64,000 nucleotides of DNA from Mucilaginibacter cryoferens (GTDB lineage: Bacteria > Bacteroidota > Bacteroidia > Sphingobacteriales > Sphingobacteriaceae). The position numbers and the translations under genes are program-made. Shown here in pieces: positions 18,899-26,340 of this stretch (the first letter of the stretch is position 1; every line of letters begins with the position of its first letter). The DNA lies in contig NZ_JACHCR010000014.1 in the NCBI RefSeq assembly GCF_014205845.1, positions 62,001 through 126,000 on the forward strand, in the 5' to 3' direction. Under the pieces are notes generated by a model. It was not told the origin of the DNA. It saw only the letters and a program-made list of their open reading frames with translations, and did not search any database.

Positions 18899-20809
18899 TC
18901 AATCTGCCGAATTATCTATCACCAGCTTACTCCAGCCTTTAGATCCCGCGTTTTTGATCTCTTTTTTTTGAGCGTCCATGGCTTTTTTAATACGGGAACT
19001 GTAAGCCCAGCAGGTACTTTGGCGGATGGACAGTATCTCGGATAGTTTATGTGACGATATTTTGCCTTTGGTGGAGTACATTAAAAATATCATGTAAAAG
19101 GCTTTGTTAATAGGGATGCGCGTGTTTTGCAAAATGGTATAGGCAATTACCGATTCTTCGTATCCGCATTTGGAGCAGCGGCGACTGTAAGGCAAATGCC
19201 CCCCACCATAATGCGTGCCACCACATTTACGGCAGGCGTAACCGGTTTCCCACTTCAGATCGCTTAAAAATTTAAAGGAGGTTTCCCTGTCGGGATAGAT
19301 CTTGCTAAACTCTTCAAAATCAACCTCGGCCGACATTACCCTGTCGTGTGTTACCTTCTCAATATCATTATGTAAAATAATATTGTCTTTTTCCAGTAGC
19401 ACATTCATTCGCGAAATTTCCTCTGCCTGTTGTTGTAGCAACTCGTTCACCGAGCGGAGTTCTTCGTTCTGATCGGCAATCATTGATGATTTTTCAACCA
19501 GTTCTTTGGTGCGTTCCTGTACCTGCTCTTCCAACCGCTTATTGAGGTTGTCTTTTAATTCCTCGTTTTGCTTCATCTGTTTGATGATTGCCTGCTGGGC
19601 TTCGTCTTTCTCGTTTTTTAGTATCCGCACCTTATCGCCAATAGCGAAGGAAATAAACAGCATTTCGGTAATAAAACAAACACTCAGGCTGTAGTAATCC
19701 AACTCGGTAACGGGCAGCCACCACATATTTAGGGCGATGCAGCTTTTAATAACAAAGCCGATGAGCAAAAATGAGTAGCCGATAACAAAAAAGCGGGCCG
19801 GTTTATAACCCTTTGCCCAGGTGTAACAGCCCGAGTAAAATGCCAGCAGTAAGGGTATAAACTCGATGATCTTATAATTAAACCAGCTGTTATTTATGGC
19901 GATGCAGGCAATAAAAAATAACGTGCGTAAAGCGATAACCAACCGGGTAACCTTATATAAGCCAGGAGCATTTGCTTTTAAATTGAGCAGACTTTGAGTA
20001 AACAGCACCGCGAAAATGCTGGCAGCAAACAGCGCTATGCCGTAGGCGTACTGATTCCAGCCGGGATTGTTGGGCCATATATATTGATAGGCTATACCAT
20101 CGGCACACATTTCGTACAGGCCGATGCTGATATTGTAGGCAATGTAATACAGGTATTGTACCTTACGCATGGCCACAAACATCATGAGGTTATACAGGCC
20201 GAAAACCAATATCATACCATAAAAAACGCCGAAAAAGAAATACTCATCCAGCGCGTAACTAATAAACCAGCTTACCGTGCGCAACACCATAATAACGTTT
20301 ACAGAGTGGTGCGACCGGATGCGGATGTAATAAACAGCTTCGCCAGTATTGGGGTTGTTTAAGTTAAGACTAAAATTTTTATGATGATAAAACCTGGCCG
20401 AAAACAGGCGGCTGCTGCCCAGTAATATGGGCGTGTATTTATTTTGTGCATTGGGCGAATAAACAGTGATGCTATCAATTGTTTGGTCGAAAAACTCCAA
20501 TAGCCAATTGTTTTTGGTGTTGGTATTGCGGCCAATTTTTATGCGGTACCAATAAGCCGAGTTTACATTTTTGGTAACCGGTGTAGGCTCCTTATTCTCT
20601 GTGAAACGGTTATCGAAGCTGGTAGTATTTGCAGGATTAAATTTTACCTGCCCGGTGGTATCCTCAAAACAATAAACCTGTTTGTATTCAAAAATATGTT
20701 GCTTAACGTTGTCATTTAAAGGCACAACCGTTTGCGCGGAAAGTTGGTTGACAAAGCAGAATATTAACAGTAAAACCGGGAAAAAGCATCTCGATAAAAG
20801 TTTATACAT
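18899..20809 (-). CDS. 7TMR-DISM membrane sensor fused to an IS1595-transposase-like Zn-ribbon/HTH
   Basis: With the ATG at 20809 the protein has 636 residues; a TTG two codons earlier is the alternative. Order: signal peptide (1-25), extracellular 7TMR-DISMED2-like beta domain (~40-175), seven-helix 7TMR-DISM membrane block (~185-395), long coiled coil rich in Glu, Lys and Gln (~395-480), and a C-terminal domain. That last part has four Cys (526, 529, 545, 548) as CxxCGG...RRCSKCGYEES, then TRIPINKAFYMIFLM and the HTH-like SSHKLSEILSIRQSTCWAY. This matches the N-terminal Zn-ribbon/HTH of IS1595-group transposases, with no DDE catalytic domain. DISM proteins bind ligands, often carbohydrates. 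A membrane-tethered DNA-binding role in controlling nearby glucanase genes is inference. Confidence 0.8.
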   Translation of the reverse strand: MYKLLSRCFFPVLLLIFCFVNQLSAQTVVPLNDNVKQHIFEYKQVYCFEDTTGQVKFNPANTTSFDNRFTENKEPTPVTKNVNSAYWYRIKIGRNTNTKNNWLLEFFDQTIDSITVYSPNAQNKYTPILLGSSRLFSARFYHHKNFSLNLNNPNTGEAVYYIRIRSHHSVNVIMVLRTVSWFISYALDEYFFFGVFYGMILVFGLYNLMMFVAMRKVQYLYYIAYNISIGLYEMCADGIAYQYIWPNNPGWNQYAYGIALFAASIFAVLFTQSLLNLKANAPGLYKVTRLVIALRTLFFIACIAINNSWFNYKIIEFIPLLLAFYSGCYTWAKGYKPARFFVIGYSFLLIGFVIKSCIALNMWWLPVTELDYYSLSVCFITEMLFISFAIGDKVRILKNEKDEAQQAIIKQMKQNEELKDNLNKRLEEQVQERTKELVEKSSMIADQNEELRSVNELLQQQAEEISRMNVLLEKDNIILHNDIEKVTHDRVMSAEVDFEEFSKIYPDRETSFKFLSDLKWETGYACRKCGGTHYGGGHLPYSRRCSKCGYEESVIAYTILQNTRIPINKAFYMIFLMYSTKGKISSHKLSEILSIRQSTCWAYSSRIKKAMDAQKKEIKNAGSKGWSKLVIDNSAD

Positions 20810-20831
20810 ACGCAAATATCGGGGGAATTTG

Positions 20832-20866
20832 TTTCGTACCCGCAGCTTGGTTCTGCAGGTACGAAA
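20832..20866. promoter_or_regulatory. Inverted repeat just upstream of the sensor gene
   Basis: Arms TTTCGTACCCGCAG (20832-20845) and CTGCAGGTACGAAA (20853-20866) pair over 14 bases with one mismatch around a 7-base loop. It lies 23 bases before the sensor ATG. No T run follows on the minus strand, so an operator or leader hairpin is more likely than a terminator. Confidence 0.5.
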
Positions 20867-21027
20867 GCTGGGTTAGTTTGGTTAGCGTCAGGCCGGATAC
20901 AATGATAGGATATTTCTTTTTATAATCCTATTAAAGGTATATTATACAGTTATTTAATGTCGCTTTTAATTCATTTGTAAGTGCTTTTTATGTCAACTTT
21001 TAAATATCTTTTATAAAGTTAATAAAC

Positions 21028-22512
21028 TTACCAAATATATGTTGCAACGGCACCCGCATCAAGCGTACTTGTTGCTGTTTTGCCATCAATTTTAAAGCTG
21101 AAACTTTGTTGCGAAGTGCCGGAGTTTAAAACGATAAGCACCTTTGAGCCATCGGTATTTTTAAAGGCAACATTGGGTAGGTTAGATAGGTAGTCTGAGG
21201 CTATCCTAACCGCGCCGGGCCTTACAAATTTTGATGCATGGGCAATAATATAATACGATACATTGCGGGTAACGGTTGACGATGAAATGGTTAAAGCTCC
21301 CTTACATCCGCTACATCCGCCATCGGTATGGGGGCCATAATTGGGGTCGGTTGCCAGGTTCCATTCCAGCACATTGCGGCACCAGTTGCGTGTGGCACCA
21401 ACAATTAAATTGGTAACATGCCAGTTAAGGTCGCCGCCAAAGCCGCCGGTTGCCGGGGTGTATTGCTCAGTAAAATAAATATTTTTAGCAGGGTACATAT
21501 CGTGCAGGGGCGATAACGCGTTGATGCTGCCCGCATATAAATGGAAAGCCGAGCCATCAATATAGGCGCTGGCCGCTGTATCCTGAAAAATAGTTGTTGG
21601 GTAATCAACATGGTCGGCATTATGGTCGTAGGCAATAATTTTGGTAGTTATGCCGGCGGCTTTAAATTGTGGGCCAAGGTTGTTTTTTATAAAGGTGGCC
21701 TGCTCATTTGCCTGCATGGTCATTGCCGGGTTGTTGTTGGCATTCAGCGGTTCGTTTTGCGGGGTAATGGCATCAATGGTAATGCCCTGTGCTTTCATGG
21801 CTTGTATGTATTTTACAAAGTAATTGGCATAGGCGCTGTAATACGCTGTATTTAGGCTGCCGCCCATAAAGCCATTGGCGCCAATGGGCGAACTCTTCAT
21901 CCAGGTTGGGGCCGTCCATGGGCTGGCCAGTATTTTGATGTTGGGGTTTATGGCCAGTATTTTTTTGAGGATGGGGATCAGGTCGGTTTTTTCCTGGTCT
22001 ATAGAGAAGTTTTTCAAGTCTGGGTCGGTTTGGCCGGGGGTAACTTCGTCATAAGTATAGTCAAAGCCGCTCATGTCTGATGCGCCGATACTGATCCTGA
22101 GGTAACTAACCCCGATGTGGGTGCCATCGGTGGCAAACAAGTCGGTTAGCAGGGCGTTCTTCTCGGTGTCGTTCATCAGGTTTATAACCTGTGCGCTGCC
22201 GCCGGTAAGGCAATAACCAAAGCCATCAATAGTTTGGTAGGTGGTTGCTGCATTAATATTTATAACCGGGCCAGAAACCGCCCCGCTGCCAAAGTTAATG
22301 GCCACGTTTTGTTTAGTGAACGCTTGCGATTGATCTGCGGTGGTAAGCCACATAGCAACATCGCTGGTTAAAGGGGTGGTTGGTGTTGTTGGCGTAGTTG
22401 GCTTGTCCGGCGTTGCCGGTGTGGCCGTTGATTTTTTGCCGCAAGCCGGCATAGAGCATACGCTTAATGTAATAAAAGATGCAAGAAGAACGTTGGTAAA
22501 ACTCTTTTTCAT
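21028..22512 (-). CDS. GH30 glucanase lipoprotein, single-domain paralogue
   Basis: 494 residues with a lipoprotein signal (ITLSVCSMPAC), then a Thr/Pro-rich linker (residues ~27-46) and the GH30 catalytic domain. The acid/base motif [11 protein letters not shown] and nucleophile motif IYFTEQYTP are intact. It aligns end to end with the catalytic part of the GH30 protein at 15992 but stops at TSTLDAGAVATYIW, lacking the triple-repeat module. This suggests two paralogues for the same backbone (beta-1,6-glucan is the best guess), one with a binding module and one without. Its upstream region shares the 13-bp TGATACGCTTTAA with the other GH30 gene. The sensor gene lies 218 bases downstream on the same strand. 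Confidence 0.92.
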   Translation of the reverse strand: MKKSFTNVLLASFITLSVCSMPACGKKSTATPATPDKPTTPTTPTTPLTSDVAMWLTTADQSQAFTKQNVAINFGSGAVSGPVININAATTYQTIDGFGYCLTGGSAQVINLMNDTEKNALLTDLFATDGTHIGVSYLRISIGASDMSGFDYTYDEVTPGQTDPDLKNFSIDQEKTDLIPILKKILAINPNIKILASPWTAPTWMKSSPIGANGFMGGSLNTAYYSAYANYFVKYIQAMKAQGITIDAITPQNEPLNANNNPAMTMQANEQATFIKNNLGPQFKAAGITTKIIAYDHNADHVDYPTTIFQDTAASAYIDGSAFHLYAGSINALSPLHDMYPAKNIYFTEQYTPATGGFGGDLNWHVTNLIVGATRNWCRNVLEWNLATDPNYGPHTDGGCSGCKGALTISSSTVTRNVSYYIIAHASKFVRPGAVRIASDYLSNLPNVAFKNTDGSKVLIVLNSGTSQQSFSFKIDGKTATSTLDAGAVATYIW

Positions 22513-22596
22513 AAGTTAGGGGATGATTTTACAGAAGCCTGTAAAATGCTGTTAAAATGAGATGATCTGGTTAAAATTGGTTGCTTAACTTTACTA

Positions 22597-22632
22597 ATAT
22601 ATACATCAATTAACGGGTTAACAAGTATATAT
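22597..22632. promoter_or_regulatory. Two-layer inverted repeat between GH30 and modA
   Basis: Outer arms ATATATAC (22597-22604) and GTATATAT (22625-22632) enclose inner arms TTAAC and GTTAA around GG. A plus-strand TATATTTG -7 match (22628-22635) overlaps the right arm. It could be an operator for either divergent gene; the A+T-rich arms keep confidence low. Confidence 0.35.
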
Positions 22633-22672
22633 TTGTGGGGTTATGGTATAAAAACAGATGTTTTTAAATTTC

Positions 22673-22685
22673 TGATACGCTTTAA
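22673..22685. promoter_or_regulatory. Shared motif TGATACGCTTTAA upstream of GH30
   Basis: Identical over 13 bases to 18137-18149, which lies upstream of the other GH30 gene. Here it is 161 bases before the GH30 ATG (22512), and there 268 bases. It is also 46 bases upstream of modA on the other side. Confidence 0.5.
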
Positions 22686-22730
22686 TACCAACAGAAACCC
22701 ATAGCTGCCAAATAAATAAAACAAAACACA

Positions 22731-23501
22731 ATGCCATATCAACAATACAATAGCAAGCCATTAAAAAGCATATTTTTTTTAATTGTTTTTTGCGTTACCG
22801 CGCATTTGCCGGTGTTTGCCCAAAATGTGAGGGTTGCGGCGGCGGCCAACCTGCAATCGGTAATAGAGGTGCTGCAAAAAGATTTTAAGCAAAAAACAGG
22901 TATTACTATCGATCCGGTTATCGGCTCATCGGGTAAGCTGGTAGCGCAGATCAGTAACGGGGCGCCGTTTGATGTGTTCTTATCTGCCGATATGAGTTTT
23001 CCCGATGCTTTGTATAAAGGCGGTTTTGCTACTAAAGAGCCGGTGGTGTATGCTAAAGGCAGCCTTATTATTTGCAGCAGCCAGGATATTGGCTTTAATA
23101 ACTGGGAGCGGCTTTTATTAACCGCCCGGATAAGCAAAGTTGCTATTGCCAATCCGGCTATTGCCCCCTATGGCAAGGCGGCCGAAGAGGTTTTAAAGCG
23201 CAAAGGCATAGCCGATGAAGTAAAATCGAAAGCTGTTTATGGCGAAAGCATATCGCAGGTAAATACCTACATTATCACCGGGGTGGCCGATGTGGGCTTT
23301 ACCACACAATCGTTAATTAAGGAAAATAAAGCCCGGCTATACTACAAAATTATAGATACTAAGGATTATACCCCCATTTTACAGGGCATGGTGCTGTTAA
23401 AGCATGGCGCTGCCAATCCCGGTGCCGAAAAATTTTATCAGTATATTTTAAGTCCGGCGGCTAAAAGTATTTTGGCTGGCTATGGTTACCGTGTACAATA
23501 A
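22731..23501 (+). CDS. modA: Molybdate ABC transporter substrate-binding protein
   Basis: 256 residues with a signal peptide (IFFLIVFCVTAHLPVFAQ) and then the ModA start VRVAAAANLQSVIEVLQ. Conserved ModA segments follow: GSSGKLVAQISNGAPFDVFLSAD (oxyanion-binding Ser region), ANPAIAPYGKAAEEVL, YGESISQVNTYIITGVADVGF, and the C-terminal YQYILSPAAKSIL. It captures molybdate or tungstate in the periplasm and passes it to ModBC. It is followed after 15 bases by modB, so the three genes form an operon. No molybdopterin biosynthesis gene or Mo-enzyme is visible in the window. Confidence 0.94.
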   Translation: MPYQQYNSKPLKSIFFLIVFCVTAHLPVFAQNVRVAAAANLQSVIEVLQKDFKQKTGITIDPVIGSSGKLVAQISNGAPFDVFLSADMSFPDALYKGGFATKEPVVYAKGSLIICSSQDIGFNNWERLLLTARISKVAIANPAIAPYGKAAEEVLKRKGIADEVKSKAVYGESISQVNTYIITGVADVGFTTQSLIKENKARLYYKIIDTKDYTPILQGMVLLKHGAANPGAEKFYQYILSPAAKSILAGYGYRVQ

Positions 23502-23516
23502 CCCCTATTTTTGTTG

Positions 23517-24188
23517 ATGGACCTTTCACCAATATGGCTCACTTTAAAGCTGGCAGGTATTACTACAGGTATGCTGTTTGTGGTTGGTGTGCCTTTTGCC
23601 TGGTGGCTATCAACGGGGCGATCCTTCTTTAAGATCATTATAGAGGCTATTATAACCATGCCCCTGGTGTTGCCGCCATCGGTATTGGGTTTTTATTTAC
23701 TGTTGGCTTTTAGTCCGCAGCATGGCGTGGGTAAATGGTTGCATAATACATTTGATGTTCAGTTTGTATTCTCTTTTCAGGGCCTGGTACTGGCCTCGGT
23801 AATTTACAGCATGCCTTTTATGGTGGGCCCGGTAAAATCGGCATTGCAGCAGCTCCCTGCATCGCTGGCCGAAGCATCTTATACCTTAGGCAAATCGCCA
23901 TGGCAAACGTTTAAAAGTGTTTTGCTGCCCAATATTAAGCCATCGTTGTTAACCGCAGTTGTGCTCACCTTTGCCCATACGCTGGGCGAGTTTGGGGTAG
24001 TGCTGATGATAGGCGGCAATATTCCCGGCGTTACCCGGGTGGCATCCATCGCCGTTTATGACGCTGTAGAGAAAATGGATTATGCATCGGCCAATAACTA
24101 TTCGCTCATTTTGTTCTCCATAACGTTTGTATTGGTGATAGCTGTTTTTGTGTTTAATAAGTACCAAGCCAAAAGCCCTTTAGGATGA
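23517..24188 (+). CDS. modB: Molybdate ABC transporter permease
   Basis: The ATG at 23517 (two in-frame TTG codons precede it) gives 223 residues with five to six membrane segments. The ABC permease EAA-type loop appears as ASLAEASYTLGKSPWQTFK, and LPPSVLGFYLL and GEFGVVLMIGGNIPG are typical of ModB. It forms the inner-membrane channel of the molybdate importer. It ends in an ATGA overlap with modC, indicating translational coupling. Confidence 0.94.
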   Translation: MDLSPIWLTLKLAGITTGMLFVVGVPFAWWLSTGRSFFKIIIEAIITMPLVLPPSVLGFYLLLAFSPQHGVGKWLHNTFDVQFVFSFQGLVLASVIYSMPFMVGPVKSALQQLPASLAEASYTLGKSPWQTFKSVLLPNIKPSLLTAVVLTFAHTLGEFGVVLMIGGNIPGVTRVASIAVYDAVEKMDYASANNYSLILFSITFVLVIAVFVFNKYQAKSPLG

Positions 24189-24802
24189 TTACTATCAATA
24201 TCGAAAAAAAGCTAAAGGCCTACCATGGGCAGCAGGTATTGCGGGTTAACAGGCAATTTGCCCCCGGCAGTATTACCAAAGTATATGGCCCCTCTGGATC
24301 TGGCAAAACCACGTTTTTAAAAGTGATATCCGGATTAACTAACCCCGAGAGGGGAACGATTAAGGCCGATGGTGTCACTTGGTTTGATAGTACGGCGAAG
24401 ATTAACCTATCAACCCAAAAAAGAAATATTGGCTTTGTGTTTCAGCAATACGCGCTGTTTCCTAACATGACCGTAAGGCAACACCTGGAATATGCTACTG
24501 CTGATGTGGCATGGATAAAGCGGCTGCTTTTATTAGGCAGCTTAGATACCCTTGAAACCCATAAACCCGAATATCTATCCGGCGGGCAGCAACAACGATT
24601 AGCCATACTGAGGGCATTGGCAACCAGGCCGAAGCTGCTGTTAATGGATGAGCCCTTTTCTGCCCTCGACCCCAAAACGAAAACGGGGTTAATAAGCGAA
24701 TTAAAAACAATACTGAAAGAACTTGGCATCACAACCATTATTGTAAGCCACAACCCGCAGGAGCTGAGTGGCTGGGTCGATGATGAATTGGTGTTTGAAT
24801 AA
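24185..24802 (+). CDS. modC: Molybdate ABC transporter ATP-binding protein, short form
   Basis: 205 residues with Walker A GPSGSGKTT (35-43), Q-loop FVFQQYALFP, signature LSGGQQQRLA (from 131) and Walker B LLLMDEPFSALD near 150. It is an ABC ATPase powering ModAB. It ends right after the ATPase core and lacks the C-terminal mop/TOBE domain (about 140 residues) of E. coli ModC, so allosteric molybdate feedback by that domain is absent. The ATG overlaps the modB stop. Palindromic repeats start 8 bases after its stop. Confidence 0.92.
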   Translation: MITINIEKKLKAYHGQQVLRVNRQFAPGSITKVYGPSGSGKTTFLKVISGLTNPERGTIKADGVTWFDSTAKINLSTQKRNIGFVFQQYALFPNMTVRQHLEYATADVAWIKRLLLLGSLDTLETHKPEYLSGGQQQRLAILRALATRPKLLLMDEPFSALDPKTKTGLISELKTILKELGITTIIVSHNPQELSGWVDDELVFE

Positions 24803-24810
24803 AGTACCGG

Positions 24811-25050
24811 GGAAATCGCTTTTAAAAATTTGTTGTAGAAAGACAGGTAGCCCCTACGGGGCAAAAGAAACATTTAAACTTTTGTTCTACAAATTGGTAG
24901 CCTCTACGAGGCATAATGCCATACTAATAAAGATGCTTGCCTCGTAGAGGCTACCAAATTGTAGAAATATTTATCTAAGACTCCTTTTTGCCCCGTAGGG
25001 GTTACCTGTCTCAGCATTAAAAACTGTAAAAAAGTTTAAAAGCGATTTCC
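24811..25050. repeat. Nested long-hairpin repeat element, copy 1
   Basis: Outer arms GGAAATCGCTTTTAAA (24811-24826) and its exact complement (25035-25050). Inside, 25 bases at 24842-24866 (core TAGCCCCTACGGGGC) pair with 24986-25010 with one mismatch. Further in, a GGTAGCCTCTACGAGGC unit pairs with GCCTCGTAGAGGCTACC. Each inner unit is itself a hairpin with a TAC centre. The whole 240 bases can fold back on itself. There is no coding potential. Confidence 0.8.
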
Positions 25051-25064
25051 TTGGTAAAGTACCA

Positions 25065-25267
25065 GGGAAATCGCTTTTAAAAAGAAGGCACCTACGGAGC
25101 CAAAAAACGATGTGTTTTTTCACTATAAACACGTAACTCCGCTGGAGTTGAAAATTGTTGGTGTAACATTTACCCCGTAGGAGTGTCGTGTTTATAGCAA
25201 TAAGCAAACCCAAAATCCAGGCTCCGTAGGTGCCTCCTGTCCTTTTTAATTTTAAAAGCGATTTCCC
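25065..25267. repeat. Nested long-hairpin repeat element, copy 2
   Basis: Outer arms GGGAAATCGCTTTTAAAA (25065-25082) and its exact complement (25250-25267), the same outer sequence as copy 1. Inner arms differ: AGGCACCTACGGAGCC (25086-25101) with 25220-25235, and CTATAAACACG (25123-25133) with 25187-25197, all perfect. The centre holds the smaller hairpin AACTCCGCTGGAGTT. The gap between modC and the oxidoreductase is almost wholly these two elements. Confidence 0.8.
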
Positions 25268-25307
25268 TTAATTCTTTGCGCTTTCGGGATATAGTTAAGC
25301 CGGAAGA

Positions 25308-26249
25308 TTAAAAGTTTAATACAACTTTCCCAACCGTTCTGCCGGTTTCCAATAACAAATGCGCGTTGCCCATTTGTTCAAAAGGGAATACTTTGGATAC
25401 ATGCGATCTAACAATTCCTTTTTCTAAAAGCCCGGCTATGGTTTTCATATCATCGCCACTGGTGTAAACCATAATGTTGTGGGCATTAACGCCCAGCTCT
25501 TGAGCCTTTTGGAGTAAAGCATCGTTAAACGCGTGTACAATGCAAATCACGGTGCCGCCCTTTTTAGCAATATGGAGCGATTGCGTGGTAGTATCGCCAC
25601 CAAGGGGATCTAATATAAAATCGACATTGCTTACCACATCTTTAACCTGCTGGGTTTTGTAATCGATGTGTTCATCGGCCCCTAGGCCCAGTACAAAATC
25701 TCTATTTGCTGCAGATGATGTGCCGATAACATAGGCACCCAAATGTTTGGCTATTTGTACGGCGTAATGCCCCACCCCGCCCGATGCAGCATGAATAAGC
25801 ACTTTGTCGCCTTTTTTTATGTTTCCCTTAGTGGTTAATGCTTGCCAAGCGGTAAGCGCGGCAAGGGTAGCTGCAGCTGCCTCATCATGAGTAATGTTGG
25901 CTGGTTTTATGGCCAGTTCATTTGGTTGGGCAACAACATACTCGGCGTAAGCATTGGCCAGTTTGGGGAAGCCTATCATAGAAAACACCTCGTCGCCGGG
26001 TTTAAAATCATGTACATCTGTACCAACCTGGGTTATTACGCCGCTAATATCCCAACCCAGTATGGCCGGAAGCTGGTCTTTAATCCTGCTGCCTATGCCC
26101 TTGCCTTCACGGGTTTTAAAATCAACCGGGTTTATGCTGATGGAGCTTAGCTTTACTAAAACTTCGCCGGCACCAATTGCCGGTACAGGTATTTCTATGG
26201 GTTGTAGCTGATCGATGCCTCCAAACGCTTTTAAAATTATTGCTTTCAT
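25308..26249 (-). CDS. NADP-dependent medium-chain oxidoreductase (quinone reductase-like)
   Basis: 313 residues in the MDR (zinc-type alcohol dehydrogenase-like) fold: an N-terminal GroES-like domain with GAGEVLVKLSSISINPVDFK and a Rossmann domain with the nucleotide-binding loop HAASGGVGHYAVQIAKHLGA. The zinc-ligand Cys/His set of true alcohol dehydrogenases is missing, so it belongs with quinone oxidoreductase or enoyl-reductase types using NADPH. The physiological substrate is unknown. It is divergent from an AraC regulator, and a perfect TTTGAC-TG-GTCAAA inverted repeat lies 14 bases before its ATG. Confidence 0.88.
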   Translation of the reverse strand: MKAIILKAFGGIDQLQPIEIPVPAIGAGEVLVKLSSISINPVDFKTREGKGIGSRIKDQLPAILGWDISGVITQVGTDVHDFKPGDEVFSMIGFPKLANAYAEYVVAQPNELAIKPANITHDEAAAATLAALTAWQALTTKGNIKKGDKVLIHAASGGVGHYAVQIAKHLGAYVIGTSSAANRDFVLGLGADEHIDYKTQQVKDVVSNVDFILDPLGGDTTTQSLHIAKKGGTVICIVHAFNDALLQKAQELGVNAHNIMVYTSGDDMKTIAGLLEKGIVRSHVSKVFPFEQMGNAHLLLETGRTVGKVVLNF

Positions 26250-26262
26250 TTTTTTCTTTTAA

Positions 26263-26276
26263 TTTGACTGGTCAAA
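26263..26276. promoter_or_regulatory. Operator-like inverted repeat TTTGAC-TG-GTCAAA
   Basis: A perfect 6+6 inverted repeat with a 2-base spacer in the divergent gap of the oxidoreductase and AraC genes, beside the oxidoreductase start. This TTGAC-N2-GTCAA form is usual for TetR-family operators rather than AraC sites, so the regulator may be encoded elsewhere. Confidence 0.5.
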
Positions 26277-26300
26277 ATTATACCGTAAAATTTTAATAAA

Positions 26301-26333
26301 TTGGTATATATTTTCTATAATTTGGTACATTTG
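26301..26333 (+). promoter_or_regulatory. Promoter of the AraC gene (TTG-N22-TACATTTG)
   Basis: -33-like TTG at 26301-26303 and -7 element TACATTTG at 26326-26333, 22 bases apart, close to the Bacteroidota consensus. The ATG follows 7 bases after the -7 element, so the leader would be very short. Confidence 0.5.
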
Positions 26334-26340
26334 CATTATC

